64,000 bases of DNA from JAOUJD01 sp963726405 (GTDB taxonomy: Bacteria; Pseudomonadota; Gammaproteobacteria; Burkholderiales; Burkholderiaceae_F), in assembly GCA_963726405.1 (NCBI GenBank), contig CAVSCF010000003.1:62001-126000 (forward strand), in the 5' to 3' direction. Shown in pieces: positions 60,481 to 64,000 of this stretch (its first letter is position 1; each line of letters begins with the position of its first letter). The notes below the pieces were generated by a model. That model did no database searches. It worked only from the letters and a program-made list of their open reading frames with translations, and was not told the origin of the DNA. The position numbers and the translations under genes are program-made.

Positions 60481-61841
60481 TGGCGAAGGTCAGGACCCAG
60501 TATGTCTGCTCGGAGTGCGGCGGTGCAAGCCCGAAGTGGCAGGGCCAGTGCCCGCACTGCAGCGCGTGGAACACCCTGACCGAGGCCCGCGTCGAGGCGG
60601 CGACGGAACATCGGTACGCCCCGCTGGCGCCGACGGCCGCGGTGCAGTCGCTGAAGCAGGTGCAGGCGAAGGAAGTTTCGCGCCTGCCGTCCGGCATCGA
60701 CGAGTTCGACCGCGTGCTCGGCGGTGGCCTCGTGGCGGGCGGGGTGGTGCTGATCGGCGGCGACCCGGGCATCGGCAAGTCGACACTGCTTTTGCAATCC
60801 CTTGCCGCGCAGTCCACCTCGACGTCCGTGCTCTACATCAGCGGCGAGGAGTCGGCGCCGCAGATCGCGCTGCGCGCGCGGCGACTGGGCCTCGAAGCCG
60901 ACGGCGTGCGCCTGCTCGCGGAAATCTCGCTCGAGCGGATCATCGGCACGGTGCTCGAGGAGAAGCCGGCGGTCGTCGTGGTCGACTCCATCCAGACCGT
61001 GTATTCAGACCAGTTGCAGTCGGCACCGGGGTCGGTCGCGCAGGTGCGCGAATGCGCGGCTCAGCTGACGCGCATGGCCAAGCAGGCCGGGCTGACGCTC
61101 ATCATGGTGGGCCATGTGACCAAGGACGGGTCGCTCGCGGGGCCCCGCGTGCTCGAGCACATGGTCGACACGGTCCTGTACTTCGAGGGCGACACGCATT
61201 CGTCGTTCCGGCTCGTACGCGCCTTCAAGAACCGGTTCGGGGCGGTGAACGAGCTCGGCGTGTTCGCGATGACGGACCGCGGGCTCAAGGGCGTGTCGAA
61301 TCCTTCGGCGCTGTTCCTGTCGCAGCACGACGCGCAGGTATCCGGCTCCTGCGTGATGGTCACCCAGGAAGGCACGCGCCCGCTGCTGGTGGAGATCCAG
61401 GCGCTCGTCGACACCGCGCACGTGCCCAATCCGCGGCGACTGTCGGTCGGACTCGATCCGCAGCGTCTCGCCATGTTGCTGGCGGTGCTGCACCGGCATG
61501 CGGGCATCGCCGCGTTCGATCAGGACGTGTTCGTCAATGCGGTGGGCGGCGTGCGGATCACCGAGCCGGCTTCCGACCTTCCGGTGTTGCTGGCGATCGT
61601 CTCGTCGATGCGCGACAAGCCGTTGCCGCGCGGACTCGTCGCATTCGGCGAGATCGGCCTCGCGGGCGAAATCCGTCCGGCGCCGCGCGGCCAGGAACGC
61701 CTCAAGGAAGCCGCCAAGCTCGGGTTCTCGATGGCGCTGATTCCGAAGTCCAACGCGCCGAAGCATGCGATCGAGGGACTCGAAGTGATTGCGGTCGACC
61801 GCCTCGACCAGGCGCTCGCCCGCATGCGATCCGATCGCTGA
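60480..61841 (+). CDS. radA: DNA repair protein RadA
   Basis: 453 residues. A zinc finger (C10, C13, C24, C27 in YVCSECGG and GQCPHCSAW), RecA-like core with Walker A GGDPGIGKSTLL, the RadA-specific FKNRFGAVNELGVF, and a C-terminal Lon-protease-like domain (LLAIVSSMRDKPLPRG to EIGLAGEIRPAPRGQER). RadA promotes branch migration in recombination. Coupled to alr; convergent with hpnE with no spacing. Confidence 0.95.
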   Translation: MAKVRTQYVCSECGGASPKWQGQCPHCSAWNTLTEARVEAATEHRYAPLAPTAAVQSLKQVQAKEVSRLPSGIDEFDRVLGGGLVAGGVVLIGGDPGIGKSTLLLQSLAAQSTSTSVLYISGEESAPQIALRARRLGLEADGVRLLAEISLERIIGTVLEEKPAVVVVDSIQTVYSDQLQSAPGSVAQVRECAAQLTRMAKQAGLTLIMVGHVTKDGSLAGPRVLEHMVDTVLYFEGDTHSSFRLVRAFKNRFGAVNELGVFAMTDRGLKGVSNPSALFLSQHDAQVSGSCVMVTQEGTRPLLVEIQALVDTAHVPNPRRLSVGLDPQRLAMLLAVLHRHAGIAAFDQDVFVNAVGGVRITEPASDLPVLLAIVSSMRDKPLPRGLVAFGEIGLAGEIRPAPRGQERLKEAAKLGFSMALIPKSNAPKHAIEGLEVIAVDRLDQALARMRSDR

Positions 61842-63173
61842 CTAGCGGAGCAGGTGACGCGCGGCGGCCACGCCGCTGCGCACGGCCGACTCCAGGGTCG
61901 AGGGGTAGTCGCTGTCGGTCCAGTCCCCGGCGAGCAGGAAGCGCGGGATGGAGGTGACGTTCCGAGGGCGACGCAAGCCCGGCCGCGCGGCCAGGGTTGC
62001 GCGCTTTTCCACGATCGCGCGCATGGCGCGCGGCTCGGGCAGCCCGAGGTCCCTCGTCAGCTGGTGCGCAACGGCAGCGCAGAGCGAGGCGAGGGGCGCG
62101 TCGTCGTGCGCGCCGCTCGCACTGACGACGACGGCCAGTACGCCGCGGTTGGCCGGATCCAGTGCGCCGCGGTCGAAGACCCACTGCCCGTAGGCTTGCC
62201 GCGCCGGTTCATCCCGCAGGGCGACGAAGCCGCGCGGAAGGACCACCGCCGGGTCGTACGTCAACGGGTCGTACTTGAGGTAGACAGTGCAGATGGGTTC
62301 GTAGGCGAACTTTTCGATGGCGTCCAGTTCGTTCGCGAGCCGGGAAGCCAGCGCCCCCGCCAGGCGAGCGAGCTGCGTCGGCGGGGCGGCGAAGACCACC
62401 GCATCCACCGCGGACCCGGAGCCGTCGAGCCGGAAGCCGGCTCCATCGCACGTGACCGCCTCCACCCGCGTCCCCCGCCGCACGGTGCCGCCGCGGGCGA
62501 TGACAAAGCGCTCGGCGGCTTCCGGCAGCAGGGCGGAAAGGTCGGTACGCGGCAGCCACATCATCGACGCCGCGCTGCCCGCACCGAGGCTGTCGCGCAG
62601 CACGTTGGCGAATATCTGAGCCGACGCTTCGTGCAGAGGCGTATTCAGCGCTGCAATCCCCAGCGGTCGCCAGACGCGGGCGAGGAGAAGGTCGCTCTGC
62701 CCGTGCTCCTTCAACCAGTCCATGGCATTGCGATCGGGGTCGACACGCCAGCCGCTGGATTTCAGGCTCCGAAGGAAGCGGGCCATCGCCACCCGGTCGG
62801 TCCACGGCAGGCCGCGTGCAAACGTCAACGCCATCGCCAGATGCCACGGTGCCGGCAGGCGGGCCGCGCGCAGACGGAAGCCGTCGGGGTACGTGAGCTC
62901 GAACGGGCGTCGTTCGATGGCGCCATCGAGGTCCACACCCACGGTCGAGAGCACGTCCGCGATGGCCGTGTACGCGCCGACCATCAGATGCTGCCCGTTG
63001 TCGACGGTGTGCACGGTGCCGTCGAGGTCGAGTTTCACCCGGCGTCCGCGTCCGCCCAGGTCGGCGGCGGCCTCGAACAGCGACACATTCGCCCCCGCGG
63101 CAGCCAGGGTGGCGGCCGCGGCGCATCCTGCCCAGCCGCCGCCGATGACGGCGACCGACAAGGACTTGCTCAC
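61842..63173 (-). CDS. hpnE: Hydroxysqualene dehydroxylase HpnE
   Basis: 443 residues from a GTG at 63173 that overlaps the hpnD stop. FAD-binding VAVIGGGWAGCAAAATLAAA, GGRGRRVKLDLDG and the C-terminal FLLAGDWTDSDYPSTLESAV are typical of the amine-oxidase-like HpnE family. It reduces hydroxysqualene to squalene in the HpnCDE route from farnesyl diphosphate. With hpnD it indicates hopanoid (or other squalene-derived) lipids. Confidence 0.92.
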   Translation of the reverse strand: MSKSLSVAVIGGGWAGCAAAATLAAAGANVSLFEAAADLGGRGRRVKLDLDGTVHTVDNGQHLMVGAYTAIADVLSTVGVDLDGAIERRPFELTYPDGFRLRAARLPAPWHLAMALTFARGLPWTDRVAMARFLRSLKSSGWRVDPDRNAMDWLKEHGQSDLLLARVWRPLGIAALNTPLHEASAQIFANVLRDSLGAGSAASMMWLPRTDLSALLPEAAERFVIARGGTVRRGTRVEAVTCDGAGFRLDGSGSAVDAVVFAAPPTQLARLAGALASRLANELDAIEKFAYEPICTVYLKYDPLTYDPAVVLPRGFVALRDEPARQAYGQWVFDRGALDPANRGVLAVVVSASGAHDDAPLASLCAAVAHQLTRDLGLPEPRAMRAIVEKRATLAARPGLRRPRNVTSIPRFLLAGDWTDSDYPSTLESAVRSGVAAARHLLR

Positions 63174-64000
63174 CGGCCGATCCACGTGCGCCAGGCGATC
63201 CACAACTTGCGCAAGGGTGTCAGCGCGATGCGCTGGTGCAGTACCTGGAAGTTCTCGCGCTCGATCTCGTCGAGCAGCGTTGCGTAGATCGCCCCCATGA
63301 TCAGCCCCGGGCGCTGCGCCCGCCGGTCGACGGCTGGCAGCAGGTCGATGGCCTCCCGATAGGTGGCGCGCGCGCGCTCGGCCTGGAATCGCATCAGCGG
63401 CACGAAGCCGTCGACGTAGCGGCCGGCGAGCAGATCGGCGGCGCGCACCTCGAAGCGCTGCAGTTCGTCCACCGGGACATACACGCGACCGCGGCGGGCA
63501 TCGTCGCCGACGTCCCGGATGACGTTGATCAGCTGGAGGGTGAGGCCGAGCCGGTCCGCGTAGTCCACCGTGCGCGGGTCCGTGTATCCGAAGATGCCGG
63601 CGGAAATCTCGCCGACGACGCCCGCCACCAGGTGCGCATACCGCCTGAGCGCGGGGAAATCGAGATAGCGGTTCTGCCGAAGATCCATTGCCATCCCTTC
63701 CAGGATGGCTTCCAGCCGCGGCCGGGTAATGCCGAAGGGACCGTCGATGAAGGGCAGCAGGGCCCGCGTCACCGGATGCGAAGGCTGCCGGGCGAACAAT
63801 GCAGCGAGCTCGCCGCTCCACCACGCGAGCTTGGCTTCCGCCACCGAAGGGTCGGTGACTTCGTCCACCGCGTCGTCGACTTCGCGGCAGTAAGCGTAGA
63901 CCGCCGTGATGGCGCGCCGTCGTTCGGGGGGCAGGAACACGAACGCGTAATAGAAACTCGAGCCGCTGGCCGCCGCTTTCTGCTGGCAGTACTCGTCGGG
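63170..64000 (-). CDS. hpnD: Presqualene diphosphate synthase HpnD, 5' end cut
   Basis: 277 codons are visible; the start lies just past the right edge, as the reading begins PDEYCQQKAAASGSSFYYAF, which is normally preceded by only a few residues. The two Asp-rich motifs of the squalene/phytoene synthase family are AYCREVDDAVDEVTD and QLINVIRDVGDDARRG. It condenses two farnesyl diphosphates. An hpnC gene is expected upstream (outside the window). Confidence 0.94.
   Translation of the reverse strand, partial: PDEYCQQKAAASGSSFYYAFVFLPPERRRAITAVYAYCREVDDAVDEVTDPSVAEAKLAWWSGELAALFARQPSHPVTRALLPFIDGPFGITRPRLEAILEGMAMDLRQNRYLDFPALRRYAHLVAGVVGEISAGIFGYTDPRTVDYADRLGLTLQLINVIRDVGDDARRGRVYVPVDELQRFEVRAADLLAGRYVDGFVPLMRFQAERARATYREAIDLLPAVDRRAQRPGLIMGAIYATLLDEIERENFQVLHQRIALTPLRKLWIAWRTWIGR

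Noticed and set aside
1..64000. tRNA, rRNA genes or CRISPR arrays
   Set aside because: No cloverleaf-like sequence, rRNA segment or regularly spaced repeats were noticed on either strand; a covariance-model scan would settle it.

Overview
The window is about 64 kb of high-GC, densely packed bacterial chromosome with no rRNA, tRNA, insertion sequence, phage gene or CRISPR array that I could find. Gene content and order point to a betaproteobacterium: sdhB-sdhE-gltA leading to odhA-odhB-lpdA-zapE, a class I polyhydroxyalkanoate (PHA) system with PhaR and BktB, OmpR/EnvZ, and HpnD/HpnE for hopanoid precursors. I cannot name a genus from the sequence alone.

Layout. 1-1788: end of succinate dehydrogenase (sdhB, sdhE) and citrate synthase (gltA). 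1836-10178, minus strand: a six-gene run read from 10178 downward, comprising an Nfn/SudBA-like flavoprotein pair, the alpha and beta subunits of a 2-oxoacid:ferredoxin oxidoreductase (OFOR), a 744-residue ferredoxin-tailed protein that looks like a degenerate relative of the pyruvate:ferredoxin oxidoreductase thiamine domain, and a ComB-like phosphatase. 10382-15161, minus strand: a second OFOR, korC-korA-korB, whose subunit sizes fit the NADP-linked 2-oxoglutarate oxidoreductase described from Azoarcus. 15463-22535: the conventional 2-oxoglutarate dehydrogenase operon (odhA, odhB, a PspC/SHOCT membrane protein, lpdA) and zapE. 22579-29109: housekeeping genes (PP2C phosphatase, DinG-family helicase, bamD, rluD, pgeF). 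29188-33082: phaC-phaA-phaB. 33222-37540: a DUF349 protein, an XRE-type regulator and a lipoprotein. 37613-41740: a ferric-type ABC importer. 41962-46459: phaR, rimO, a glutathione S-transferase (GST) family gene, an outer-membrane protein and bktB. 46547-55067: a DUF882 protein, serB, mfd, ispD, ispF, envZ, ompR. 55211-64000: a DUF3106 repeat protein, tsaB, rimI, a family-4 uracil-DNA glycosylase, lplT, alr, radA, hpnE and the start of hpnD.

How the genes fit together. The most unusual region is 1836-15161. Two different ferredoxin-linked 2-oxoacid oxidoreductase operons lie between citrate synthase and 2-oxoglutarate dehydrogenase, so the cell appears able to oxidise (or, in principle, form) 2-oxoacids by NAD-linked, NADP-linked and ferredoxin-linked routes from one locus. 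The Nfn-like pair could connect a ferredoxin pool to NAD(P)H. PHA synthesis (phaCAB, bktB, phaR) gives an acetyl-CoA and NADPH sink that would respond to the same redox balance. That link is inference.

Start codons were chosen from Shine-Dalgarno spacing, gene overlaps and family length. GTG and TTG starts and 4-base stop/start overlaps are common here.
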